Program-made: the position numbers and the translations under genes
Shown: positions 6,686-14,075 of the stretch, piece by piece
Numbering within the stretch: the stretch's first letter is position 1
How the letters are laid out: every line of letters begins with the position of its first letter
Source of the DNA: Lachnospiraceae bacterium
GTDB lineage: Bacteria; Bacillota_A; Clostridia; Lachnospirales; Lachnospiraceae
Direction: 5' to 3'
DNA: 17,228 bases
NCBI GenBank assembly: GCA_009911175.1
Contig: QXWX01000033.1
Location: 1 to 17,228 of the forward strand
Notes under the pieces: generated by a model
Told to the model about the DNA's origin: nothing
What the model saw: only the letters and a program-made list of their open reading frames with translations
Databases searched by the model: none

Positions 6686-7672
6686 CTAATGAATCATATA
6701 TCTGGCTTTTTCGACTTTCCAGGCATACCCTTCCTCCTGCAAGATCTCCTCCGTTTCCGGAGCTGTTTTTCCTATCAATATCGGCATGCTCTCCGATACT
6801 TCTGTCTGGACGGAGACTTTTCCGAACGACGCGAGAAACAGCGCCGCGAAAAGAAAAACAACACCGCATTTAGCTTTCATAGATATTTTTTTCTGATTCA
6901 TAATTGCACCAATCCTTTCCTGAAGCGTTCCGCTTAAAAATCCGGTTTTCAATGTGGCAGACGAGTTCATCCGGCAATAGCAGTCCAGAAGAACACGAGC
7001 ATATCCGGCATGCCCTTCCCTCCCCAGTGCCCGGAGCACGTCCGCATCGCAGGCCAGTTCTATATCCCGATTGAAAAGCGCCAGCATCAGCCAGCATGCC
7101 GGATTGTACCAGTGCAGCACTGCAACCGCCAGCATCAATGCTTTTTTCCACAGATCCTTCCGTCGGATATGCATCCACTCGTGCAGCAGAATATATCGGT
7201 ACTGCGTTTCGCTGTACTGCTGCGCGGGCAGGACGATTTTCGGAGAGAACAGTCCATATACCATCGGTGAGGCGGCCATCGCCGAGGTATAGACGCGGAA
7301 ACGCGGTCCCCGGGAATGCGCCTGTATCCAACCGCTGACGGCATCATTTTGCAGATCCTCTTTTTGCCTCATCCTGCCGTAAAAGCGGAGGACATTTGCC
7401 AGAAGGATCAATAGCACAGCGCCGGCTCCGCCCCAGCGTACCCATACAGCCCCGCCCGACAGAGGGGCGGTGAAAGGATCACATGGATATGGGGCACATA
7501 AATGCCGGACAGACAGGATGGGAATGCCGATGCCCTGGGGAAGAAGGAGCCGTATGCCGACCAGCATCCAGAGCCATTCCGGGAGGCGGGGCGAAAAAAA
7601 GCGGAAAAGCAGTTTCCGGCCCGCGGCAATTCCGAGGATCAGCAATGCGGCTTTGAGTTGTAATGCTGCCAT
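6686..7672 (-). CDS. BlaR1/MecR1-like M56 family membrane metallopeptidase
   Basis: This 328-residue protein carries N-terminal membrane helices (about residues 5-20, 30-50, 83-98), then a cytoplasmic zinc peptidase domain with H164-E165-W-M-H168 and a downstream zinc ligand E205 in NRDIELACDADVL. A final helix lies at about 270-285 (GVVFLFAALFLASF). In BlaR1 and MecR1 the last helix leads to a penicillin-binding sensor domain; here only about 43 residues follow. They contain MPILIGKTAPETEEILQEEG, resembling the first half of a PASTA repeat. The ATG at 7672 lies 11 bases after the BlaI stop, and its GAGGTGA site overlaps that stop, so the two are co-translated. It probably cleaves or inactivates the BlaI partner after an envelope signal. 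Antibiotic resistance as the output is not shown: no beta-lactamase is nearby. Confidence 0.88.
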   Translation of the reverse strand: MAALQLKAALLILGIAAGRKLLFRFFSPRLPEWLWMLVGIRLLLPQGIGIPILSVRHLCAPYPCDPFTAPLSGGAVWVRWGGAGAVLLILLANVLRFYGRMRQKEDLQNDAVSGWIQAHSRGPRFRVYTSAMAASPMVYGLFSPKIVLPAQQYSETQYRYILLHEWMHIRRKDLWKKALMLAVAVLHWYNPACWLMLALFNRDIELACDADVLRALGREGHAGYARVLLDCYCRMNSSATLKTGFLSGTLQERIGAIMNQKKISMKAKCGVVFLFAALFLASFGKVSVQTEVSESMPILIGKTAPETEEILQEEGYAWKVEKARYMIH

Positions 7673-7683
7673 ATGCCGTCACC

Positions 7684-8037
7684 TCACTTCTTATCTTCAA
7701 TCATGCTTCTGAGCTGCGCTGTTTCCTCTGGCGATAAGTTCTCCTGGGCCAAAAGGGAGGCAAACAAAAGCCCCACAGAGCCTTGGTAAAACTTATCCAA
7801 AAATTCCGTCAGTGCAGACTGCCTTGCGCTTTCCTGCCCGATCAATGCGGTGCAGAGAAATCCGGGATCTGTTCGTCTGACGGCGCCCTTGTCCACCAGC
7901 TTTTTGATGACCGTGTAGGACGTATTTTTGTTCCAGCCGATGGACTGGTTCAATGCGTCGGCAATCTGTTTTGCAGACAATTCGCCCTTCTTCCATAACA
8001 GATCCATTACTTTTAATTCGGAATCATAAAATTTCAT
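7684..8037 (-). CDS. BlaI/MecI/CopY family transcriptional repressor
   Basis: This 117-residue winged-helix repressor begins MKFYDSELKVMDLLWKKGEL, the standard BlaI N-terminus, with the recognition region SAKQIADALN...NKNTSYTVIKKLVDKGAVRR at about residues 21-55. A C-terminal dimerisation tail follows (SALTEFLDKFYQGSVGLLFASL, LSPEETAQLRSMIE). A GTG at 8049 could extend it by four codons, but AGGTGG sits 8 bases before the ATG at 8037 and family members start at this position, so 8037 was chosen. It is the first gene of an operon with the M56 peptidase and is expected to bind the two dyads at 8058-8099, repressing its own operon. Copper response (CopY) is less likely because no metal-binding cysteine tail is present. 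Confidence 0.92.
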   Translation of the reverse strand: MKFYDSELKVMDLLWKKGELSAKQIADALNQSIGWNKNTSYTVIKKLVDKGAVRRTDPGFLCTALIGQESARQSALTEFLDKFYQGSVGLLFASLLAQENLSPEETAQLRSMIEDKK

Positions 8038-8057
8038 TACTGTATCCACCTGCTTTC

Positions 8058-8075
8058 ATACTATTGCAATAGTCT
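8058..8075. promoter_or_regulatory. BlaI-type operator dyad 1
   Basis: ATACTATTGCAATAGTCT contains the perfect 14-bp palindrome ACTATTGCAATAGT (8060-8073). It lies between the promoter and the BlaI start. Its centre is 24 bp, about two helical turns, from operator 2, and the two share the half-site AGACTA/TAGTCT in slightly degenerate form. Confidence 0.65.
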
Positions 8076-8081
8076 GCTTAT

Positions 8082-8099
8082 AGACTACACCAATAGTCT
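8082..8099. promoter_or_regulatory. BlaI-type operator dyad 2, covering the -10 box
   Basis: AGACTA-N6-TAGTCT (8082-8087 and 8094-8099) is a symmetric dyad. On the minus strand its downstream half is exactly the -10 hexamer of the blaI promoter, so repressor binding would block polymerase directly. The half-site differs from the TACA/TGTA core of staphylococcal BlaI operators, so the sequence specificity is inferred. Confidence 0.65.
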
Positions 8100-8110
8100 G
8101 CGTTTGTCAA
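8082..8110 (-). promoter_or_regulatory. Promoter of the blaI-M56 operon
   Basis: On the minus strand a perfect TTGACA (8105-8110) is followed after 17 bases by TAGTCT (8082-8087), a weak -10. The perfect -35 with a poor -10 embedded in an operator fits a repressible promoter. The start would be near 8075, inside or next to operator 1. Confidence 0.75.
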
Positions 8111-8122
8111 GAGAATAAAATT

Positions 8123-8149
8123 AAAAAAAGGAACTGCCTGGGCAGTTCC
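8123..8149 (-). terminator. Intrinsic terminator of the 55-residue gene
   Basis: A perfect 9-bp stem GGAACTGCC/GGCAGTTCC (8130-8149) with a 2-base centre is followed, on the minus strand, by seven T residues (8123-8129). The stem begins one base from the stop codon of the small gene at 8150, so termination is immediate. Confidence 0.88.
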
Positions 8150-8317
8150 CTAAAATTCGATTCCTTTTCCGCTGCAGTCATTAATATAAGAAACAACTTC
8201 CTCCAGCTTTGAGACGGCCGCCTGCATTTCATCCCAATCGTCGCCCCGCAGTTCCCTGGAAACCATGATACTTTTTACATCTTTCAGCTTCTGGATCATT
8301 TCTTTATTTTTTTCCAT
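8150..8317 (-). CDS. 55-residue small acidic helical protein (function unknown)
   Basis: A short ORF on the minus strand begins MEKNKEMIQKLKDVKSIM and ends DCSGKGIEF. GAGGCGA lies 7 bases before the ATG at 8317, and an intrinsic terminator directly follows the TAG, so it is framed like a real gene despite its size. The sequence is charged and predicted helical (LRGDDWDEMQAAVSKLEEVVSYI), with amphipathic heptad-like spacing that may form a small helical hairpin. There is no signal peptide or membrane segment. It lies downstream of xpt with about 139 bases between, so it may share the xpt transcript or have its own promoter; I see no strong one. I do not recognise the family. Confidence 0.75.
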   Translation of the reverse strand: MEKNKEMIQKLKDVKSIMVSRELRGDDWDEMQAAVSKLEEVVSYINDCSGKGIEF

Positions 8318-8456
8318 ATACATTCGCCTCGCTTCTGTTCAATACTATGTATGCCTGATGAGTTTCGTTTCTGAACTGTCATAAGTCGTATTTTAATGTT
8401 CCAAAGCCGCGGCATCCGGCATTGTAGGCGCTATCCGGCCAGGGACGGCGCAGTGT

Positions 8457-9041
8457 CTACGCCTGTTCCCGAAAGGTGATGACGCCGGTCTCTGCATCCA
8501 TGCTTTCCACGATGGCCAGAGATTCCAACTGGAAGCCCAGATTCCGTATGATCTGTCCGCCGGGCTGGAAGCCCTTTTCGACAGCGATGCCGATTCCGGA
8601 TACCACAGCCCCTGCCATCTGGACGATCTGGATCAGCCCCTGCAGCGCGCATCCGTTTGCCAGAAAATCATCAATAATCAGGATATGGTCCTGCGGATTT
8701 AAAAATTTCTGCGCTACGATCACGTTGTTCTTGCATTTATGTGTAAAGGATTCCACCTCTGCCACATACATATCGCCTTCCAGATTGATGCTCTTTGACT
8801 TTTTCGCGAATATGACCGGAACCTGGAAATGCCGTGCGGCCAGACAGGCGATTCCGATGCCGGAAGCCTCGATGGTCAGAATCTTTGTGACAGGCGTATC
8901 CGCAAAACGCCTTTTAAATTCCGCCCCCATCTGATCGAACAGTCCGATATCCATCTGATGATTCAGAAAGCTGTCTACCTTCAAGACATTTCCCTCTTTT
9001 ACAATGCCGTCGCTTAAAATCCTCTCTTCTAAAAAGTTCAT
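8457..9041 (-). CDS. xpt: Xanthine phosphoribosyltransferase
   Basis: The enzyme converts xanthine and PRPP to XMP in cytoplasmic purine salvage. The 194 residues equal the length of the Bacillus subtilis enzyme. The start [12 protein letters not shown] and the PRPP-binding loop [12 protein letters not shown] (about 119-130) are diagnostic of this family, as is [12 protein letters not shown] (81-92). An in-frame ATG at 9074 would add 11 residues, but AAAGGAG lies about 7 bases before the ATG at 9041, which was chosen. No pbuX xanthine permease is adjacent, although the two are often paired. The leader (9042-9120) does not show a recognisable purine riboswitch aptamer, although xpt genes in Firmicutes commonly have one. 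It is AT-rich with palindromes such as TTATTAATAA. Confidence 0.95.
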   Translation of the reverse strand: MNFLEERILSDGIVKEGNVLKVDSFLNHQMDIGLFDQMGAEFKRRFADTPVTKILTIEASGIGIACLAARHFQVPVIFAKKSKSINLEGDMYVAEVESFTHKCKNNVIVAQKFLNPQDHILIIDDFLANGCALQGLIQIVQMAGAVVSGIGIAVEKGFQPGGQIIRNLGFQLESLAIVESMDAETGVITFREQA

Positions 9042-9209
9042 CTTTTGTCTCCTTTCCAAATCTGTTTTCCGCACGTAATAATTATTGGGTTTATTAATAA
9101 GTTTATCATACTTTAATATTGATGACCAGACATCTATCAGATTTTTTCATAAAAGTGACATGGTTTGATGATTGTTCATGGCCTGTTGCTGTGTCAGATG
9201 GAGGTACGC

Positions 9210-9238
9210 TTGACAGGCGCGGAAAGGTATCCTACAAT
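9210..9238 (+). promoter_or_regulatory. Promoter upstream of the acyltransferase pseudogene
   Basis: A perfect TTGACA (9210-9215), a 17-base spacer and TACAAT (9233-9238) make a strong promoter, predicting a leader of about 110 bases before the start at 9356. In the leader CTGTCAG (about 9260) and CTGACAG (about 9304) form an inverted repeat. The region 9075-9355 holds no convincing gene. Confidence 0.75.
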
Positions 9239-9355
9239 GAAAGCGGCAGAAGCGGCCACCTGTCAGGAACAGATGCGTATTATATGAAAATGTGTTTGAA
9301 ATTCTGACAGTTGACCGGGAGGTTTTCTGCGGCATTTTGGGCTTATAGGAGATGA

Positions 9356-10390
9356 ATGCAGATGGAGTATAAAAAGCGGTTTGCCGGACTGGATGGATTG
9401 AGAGCAATTTTTTGTATTGGAATCGTCATATATCACGTCAATGAGCCGTTGAGGTGGGGCGGGGTAAAATGGCTGGACCCGGTGTACAAATATGGCGGAT
9501 ACTTTGGGAACAGCATGTTTTTTATGCTGAGCGGTTTGCTTACCGCATACCATTATAAAAATAAAATCATACAGCAAGAAAGCACTTTTCGCACATTTAT
9601 GGAGAAGCGCATTCGGAAAATATATCCCCTGTATTTTTAGACAAATCTTTTTGCTGTGCTCCTTTTGATTTTAAGCGGAACAAAACCGGCTGCCAAAAAA
9701 CTGATTGTTACTTTTTTGATGGTTGCCAACGGTTGGTTTGACGGCAGGGAAATGCCGTATAATTTTCCGACATGGTTTTTATGTGTACTGATTCTGCTAT
9801 ATATTTTGTATTACGCTGCAGCGAAGGCTTCATCCCGCTTTCCAAAACTGTATTTCCCGATGTGTGCGTTTCTTTTATTATGGGGGATGCTTTTAGTGAC
9901 AAAGGACTGGGATCTGCCTTTCAATTACCGTACCTGCGGCGAAGGATACATGAACTTCTTTCTCGGGGTGCTCCTTGCGGAAGTCATAATGAGCAGCCCA
10001 GTAAAAAAAGAAATTTCGGCTGCTGTAAATTTGCTGATTTTTTGCGTAATTATGTTCTCCGTATTTCTGTTTGGCCTGGAAGCAATCCCTGTAAATCTGA
10101 ACTGGATTGTTTCATGTCTGTGCGCAAATATGATTTTTATAGCGGTGTATGGAAGATTTATAGTAAAGGCGCTGGCGTTCCCGCCTTTACAGGCAATTGG
10201 AAAATGCAGCTTTTCAATCTATCTGTGGCATATTCCGGTTGTCAGGACTTATGTTATGATCGAAAAAAAGTTTCTGCCTTTTTATATGGATTCAAGCTGG
10301 AATTTTATACTTTACTTTTTGGTTTTGATTGCTGTGTCAGCCCTGTCATACCGTTATTTTGAAAGAAAATCCGGACTTTGTAAGAAATAA
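9356..10390 (+). pseudogene. Acyltransferase-3 family membrane protein interrupted by an in-frame TAG
   Basis: The frame encodes a typical acyltransferase-3 (OafA/WecH-like) polytopic membrane O-acyltransferase. It starts KKRFAGLDGLRAIFCIGIVIYHV, with the conserved H of the first helix and the GLRAI motif, continues to FFMLSGLLTAYHY and RKIYPLYF, and then meets TAG at 9638-9640. The same frame continues without shift as TNLFAVLLLILSG and runs for about 250 more residues with further helices and the C-terminal IGKCSFSIYLWHIPV signature. The reconstructed length of about 344 residues is normal for the family. A single nonsense substitution is the only visible lesion; the rest is well preserved, so the loss is recent, or the codon is read through, or the base is a sequencing error. 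AGGAG (9347-9351) lies 4 bases before ATG 9356 and 10 before ATG 9362; either may be the start. Its role would be O-acylation of surface sugars. Confidence 0.85.
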
Positions 10391-10456
10391 ATCAATGGAA
10401 ATCTTGAAGAGCCTATTCGCAGTAACCACGAATACCACATTTTTATCCAAAAGTCC

Positions 10457-10485
10457 TTGACTTTCTGAAAAAAACGTAATAAACT
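10457..10485 (+). promoter_or_regulatory. Promoter of the str operon (rpsL)
   Basis: TTGACT (10457-10462) and TAAACT (10480-10485) have a 17-base spacer, followed by a leader of about 130 bases before rpsL. The leader contains a small stem-loop TGCAT-GAAG-ATGCA (10495-10508) followed by a T-rich stretch, which could be a weak attenuator or an mRNA 5' stabiliser. Confidence 0.8.
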
Positions 10486-10624
10486 AGTCTAGCGTGCATG
10501 AAGATGCATTCATTTTTGTGTACGGATTTACCATAGATAATGAAAATTATCTGCAACCATTCCCGCCTGCTGCAAAAGTCCATATCAGCGCGGGGAAAAC
10601 GAAAGAATCATAGGAGGTGAAAAA

Positions 10625-11047
10625 ATGCCAACATTTAACCAGTTAGTTAGAAAAGGACGTCAGACTTCTGAGAAGAAATCTACAGCACCTGCACTTCAGA
10701 AGGGATACAATTCTCTGAAGAAGCGCGCGACAGACGCATCTGCACCGCAGAAGAGAGGTGTGTGTACAGCAGTTAAGACAGCGACACCGAAGAAGCCGAA
10801 TTCTGCTCTGAGGAAGATCGCCAGAGTACGTCTGTCTAATGGAATCGAAGTAACAAGCTACATTCCGGGTGAAGGACACAACCTGCAGGAGCATAGCGTA
10901 GTTATGATCCGCGGAGGAAGAGTAAAGGACCTGCCTGGTACAAGATACCACATCATCAGAGGTACGCTTGATACCGCAGGAGTTGCCAAGAGAAGACAGG
11001 CACGTTCCAAGTACGGCGCAAAGAGACCAAAAGACGCAAAAAAGTGA
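10625..11047 (+). CDS. rpsL: 30S ribosomal protein S12
   Basis: S12 sits at the decoding centre of the 30S subunit and helps control accuracy of tRNA selection. The 140-residue sequence has the invariant [10 protein letters not shown] (55-64), [11 protein letters not shown] (83-93) and GGRVKDLPG (97-105) blocks. The lysines corresponding to E. coli K43 and K88 (K56 and K101 here) are unchanged, so none of the classic streptomycin-resistance substitutions is present at these sites. Compared with the E. coli protein there is a 13-residue longer N-terminal linker, usual for Firmicutes. A strong AGGAGGTG lies 6-7 bases before the ATG. It is the first gene of the str operon, driven by the promoter at 10457. 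Confidence 0.99.
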   Translation: MPTFNQLVRKGRQTSEKKSTAPALQKGYNSLKKRATDASAPQKRGVCTAVKTATPKKPNSALRKIARVRLSNGIEVTSYIPGEGHNLQEHSVVMIRGGRVKDLPGTRYHIIRGTLDTAGVAKRRQARSKYGAKRPKDAKK

Positions 11048-11317
11048 TCACTTAGTGAATAACGCATGAAATGTGTTATGAACTTAGTGAGAACTTTTGT
11101 TCTTCGATGCGAAGCAGTGAAGAACAACCCAAAAACTACAAAGTTAAATCGTATCACAAACAGAACTATGACTAATCGTAGGTTGCGGATTAAACAGCCC
11201 GGCATTCCCGGGCATAGATTGGTTCCTTAAGCCACGAGCACATGCTATGCGATTTCCATAGAGAGACACATGTGAGTACCGATGATTTAATCTCCGGTTG
11301 TCCGGAAAATAATGATT
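11048..11317 (+). other. Long structured spacer between rpsL and rpsG (candidate cis-regulatory RNA)
   Basis: The 285-base gap is long for this junction and contains a row of predicted hairpins: TCAC/GTGA (11048-11058); ATAACGCAT/ATGTGTTAT (11059-11079, loop GAA); GTTCTTC/GAAGAAC (11099-11125), which competes with an upstream GAGAAC; GCCCGG/CCGGGC (11197-11213); CACATG/CATGTG enclosing CTATG/CATAG (11239-11274); and TCCGG/CCGGA close to the rpsG ribosome site. No ORF or clear promoter is seen. The density of compact stems suggests an RNA control element, perhaps for autogenous regulation by S7 as in the E. coli str operon. That role is inference. Confidence 0.5.
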
Positions 11318-11332
11318 AAGGAGGGAAGGACC

Positions 11333-11803
11333 GTGCCACGTAAAGGACATACTCAAAAAAGAGATGTATTAGCGGACCCAATATACAACAATAAGGTTGT
11401 TACCAAGCTTATCAACAACATCATGCTGGATGGTAAGAAGGGTGTAGCTCAGAAGATTGTATACGGAGCATTTGAAAGAGTTGAGGCTAAGGCTGACAAG
11501 CCGGCTATCGATGTGTTCGAGGAAGCAATGAACAACATCATGCCTGTACTGGAAGTAAAAGCAAGACGTATCGGCGGTGCGACATACCAGGTACCGATCG
11601 AAGTTCGGGCGGACAGAAGGCAGGCGCTTGCTCTTCGCTGGCTGACCATGTTCTCACGCAAGAGAGGTGAGAAGACCATGGAAGAAAGGCTTGCGAACGA
11701 GATTCTGGATGCGTCCAACAACACAGGCGCATCTGTAAAAAGAAAAGAAGATATGCATAAGATGGCAGAGGCAAACAAGGCGTTTGCACATTACAGATTT
11801 TAA
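11333..11803 (+). CDS. rpsG: 30S ribosomal protein S7
   Basis: S7 is a primary 16S rRNA-binding protein that nucleates the 30S head. The 156-residue protein starts at a GTG (11333) giving [19 protein letters not shown], with AAGGAGG 8 bases upstream; the longer frame from 11312 was rejected because S7 begins at PRKG. Diagnostic blocks are [22 protein letters not shown] (about 21-42), [19 protein letters not shown] (about 72-90) and [21 protein letters not shown] at the C-terminus. The structured spacer separates it from rpsL, while fusA follows after 28 bases. S7 is the translational repressor of the str operon in E. coli, which makes the spacer of interest here. Confidence 0.99.
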   Translation: MPRKGHTQKRDVLADPIYNNKVVTKLINNIMLDGKKGVAQKIVYGAFERVEAKADKPAIDVFEEAMNNIMPVLEVKARRIGGATYQVPIEVRADRRQALALRWLTMFSRKRGEKTMEERLANEILDASNNTGASVKRKEDMHKMAEANKAFAHYRF

Positions 11804-11831
11804 AGTTGCATAAATATAGGAGGAGAAGATT

Positions 11832-13949
11832 TTGGCTGGAAGAGAATACCCATTAGAGAGAACCAGGAACATCGGTATCATGGCTCACATTGATGCGGGT
11901 AAGACAACACTGACAGAACGTATTCTTTACTATACCGGTGTGAACTATAAAATCGGCGATACTCACGAAGGAACTGCGACCATGGACTGGATGGAGCAGG
12001 AACAGGAGAGGGGTATCACGATTACTTCTGCTGCCACAACCTGTCACTGGACTTTGGAGGATCATACAAAGCCGAAGGAAGGCGCTCTGGAGCATCGTAT
12101 CAATATCATTGATACGCCGGGACACGTTGACTTTACCGTAGAGGTAGAACGCTCACTTCGTGTTCTGGACGGGGCTGTCGGCGTATTCTGCGCAAAGGGC
12201 GGTGTTGAGCCGCAGTCAGAAAACGTCTGGCGTCAGGCTGACACGTATAATGTACCAAGAATGGCATTCATCAACAAGATGGATATTCTTGGAGCAGACT
12301 TCTACAATGCAGTAGAACAGATCAAAACCAGACTCGGCAAGAATGCGATCTGTCTTCAGCTGCCTATCGGCAAAGAAGATGATTTTAAGGGAATCATTGA
12401 CCTGATGGAGATGGAAGCCTACATCTACAACGATGAAAAGGGCGATGACATTTCTATTACAGAGATTCCGGAAGAAATGAAAGACGAAGCAGAACTGTAC
12501 CGTTCAGAATTAGTAGAGAAGATCTGCGATCTGGATGATGACCTCATGATGGAATACCTGGAAGGTAACGAGCCGTCCGTTGAGGATATGAAGAGAGTGC
12601 TTCGCAAGGCAACATGCGAGTGTACTGCAGTACCGGTTTGTTGCGGTACCGCTTATAGAAATAAAGGTGTCCAGAAACTCCTGGACGCGATTCTTGAATA
12701 TATGCCGGCGCCGACAGACATTCCGCCGATTCAGGGCGTAGACCCGGACGGAAATGAAGTCGTAAGACATTCCTCTGACGAAGAGCCGTTTTCCGCACTG
12801 GCATTCAAGATTATGACAGACCCGTTCGTAGGAAAGTTAGCTTATTTCCGTGTGTATTCCGGTACCGTGAACTCCGGTTCTTACGTACTGAACGCGACGA
12901 AGGGCAAGAAGGAACGTGTTGGCCGTATCCTGCAGATGCACGCCAACAAGAGACAGGAACTGGACAAGGTGTACTCCGGAGACATCGCGGCAGCCATCGG
13001 ATTCAAGCTGACGACTACAGGTGATACCATCTGTGACGACCAGCATCCGGTGATCCTGGAGTCCATGGAATTTCCGGAGCCGGTTATCGAGCTTGCCATT
13101 GAGCCGAAGACCAAGGCTTCTCAGGGCAAGCTGGGAGAATCCCTTGCAAAGCTTGCGGAGGAGGACCCGACATTCCGCGCGCACACCAATCCGGACACAG
13201 GACAGACCATCATCGCAGGTATGGGAGAACTTCATCTGGAGATTATCGTAGACAGACTGCTGCGTGAGTTCAAGGTAGAGGCCAATGTAGGCGCACCTCA
13301 GGTTGCTTACAAGGAATCCATCACCAAGCCTGTGGAAGTGGACAGCAAGTACGCAAAACAGTCCGGTGGTCGCGGACAGTACGGACATTGTAAGGTGAAA
13401 TTCGAACCAATGGACGTCAACGGAGAGGAGATCTACAAGTTCGAGTCTTCCGTAGTCGGCGGCGCGATTCCGAAGGAATACATCCCGGCGGTAGGCGAAG
13501 GTATCGAGGAAGCGATGAAGTCTGGTATTCTGGGCGGATTCCCGGTAGTCGGCATCTATGCGAATGTATACGACGGTTCCTACCATGAAGTCGATTCCAG
13601 TGAGATGGCATTCCACATCGCAGGCTCTCTTGCATTCAAGGATGCAATGAAGAAGGGCGCTCCGATCCTGTTAGAGCCCATCATGAAGGTGGAAGTGACC
13701 ATGCCGGAAGAATATATGGGAGATATCATCGGAGATATCAACTCTCGCCGGGGACGGATCGAAGGTATGGATGACTTGGGCGGCGGCAAGATCGTACGCG
13801 CATTCGTACCGTTGTCCGAGATGTTCGGATATGCGACAGACCTGCGTTCGAGAACACAGGGACGTGGAAACTACTCCATGTTCTTCGAAAGCTACGAACC
13901 GGTTCCGAAGTCAGTCACAGAAAAGGTATTATCGAACAAAAACGATTAA
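11832..13949 (+). CDS. fusA: Translation elongation factor G
   Basis: EF-G is the GTPase that drives ribosomal translocation. The 705-residue protein has the GTPase motifs AHIDAGKT (18-25), DTPGH (94-98) and NKMD (148-151), and the effector block [13 protein letters not shown]. Domains II to V follow, including the ribosome-contacting GRGQYGH and [13 protein letters not shown] segments. The length and single-copy context in the str operon indicate the housekeeping form, not the Tet(M)-like or EF-G2 paralogues. The start is a TTG at 11832, preceded by AGGAGGAG 6-7 bases upstream; no ATG lies near the conserved N-terminus [15 protein letters not shown], so the rare start codon is real. It is 28 bases after rpsG. 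Confidence 0.99.
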   Translation: MAGREYPLERTRNIGIMAHIDAGKTTLTERILYYTGVNYKIGDTHEGTATMDWMEQEQERGITITSAATTCHWTLEDHTKPKEGALEHRINIIDTPGHVDFTVEVERSLRVLDGAVGVFCAKGGVEPQSENVWRQADTYNVPRMAFINKMDILGADFYNAVEQIKTRLGKNAICLQLPIGKEDDFKGIIDLMEMEAYIYNDEKGDDISITEIPEEMKDEAELYRSELVEKICDLDDDLMMEYLEGNEPSVEDMKRVLRKATCECTAVPVCCGTAYRNKGVQKLLDAILEYMPAPTDIPPIQGVDPDGNEVVRHSSDEEPFSALAFKIMTDPFVGKLAYFRVYSGTVNSGSYVLNATKGKKERVGRILQMHANKRQELDKVYSGDIAAAIGFKLTTTGDTICDDQHPVILESMEFPEPVIELAIEPKTKASQGKLGESLAKLAEEDPTFRAHTNPDTGQTIIAGMGELHLEIIVDRLLREFKVEANVGAPQVAYKESITKPVEVDSKYAKQSGGRGQYGHCKVKFEPMDVNGEEIYKFESSVVGGAIPKEYIPAVGEGIEEAMKSGILGGFPVVGIYANVYDGSYHEVDSSEMAFHIAGSLAFKDAMKKGAPILLEPIMKVEVTMPEEYMGDIIGDINSRRGRIEGMDDLGGGKIVRAFVPLSEMFGYATDLRSRTQGRGNYSMFFESYEPVPKSVTEKVLSNKND

Positions 13950-13966
13950 ATATTTTTGAAAAAGGC

Positions 13967-13995
13967 TTGAAAAACCTATGAGTTTGAAATATAAT
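13967..13995 (+). promoter_or_regulatory. Internal promoter for tuf
   Basis: TTGAAA (13967-13972) and a perfect TATAAT (13990-13995) with a 17-base spacer lie in the 126-base fusA-tuf gap, about 80 bases before tuf. This would let EF-Tu be made in excess of the other str products, as is known in many bacteria. Confidence 0.85.
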
Positions 13996-14075
13996 CAAGG
14001 ATAGCCGAGTAAAAAAACCGAAACAATCTAAAAATGCCTGATAGACAGGTGCTATTATTAAGGAGGACATTCAAA

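Noticed and set aside
8400..8456. GC-rich repeated GCCGGAT words after xpt, reminiscent of enterobacterial REP sequences
   Set aside because: The words are direct rather than inverted, no proper stem forms, and REP elements are not expected in this type of genome.
9119..9307. 62-residue plus-strand frame before the acyltransferase gene
   Set aside because: It overlaps the strong TTGACA/TACAAT promoter, lacks a Shine-Dalgarno and shows no recognisable protein pattern.
12837..13616. 259-residue minus-strand open frame across fusA
   Set aside because: Antisense shadow of the EF-G coding sequence, with no family features.
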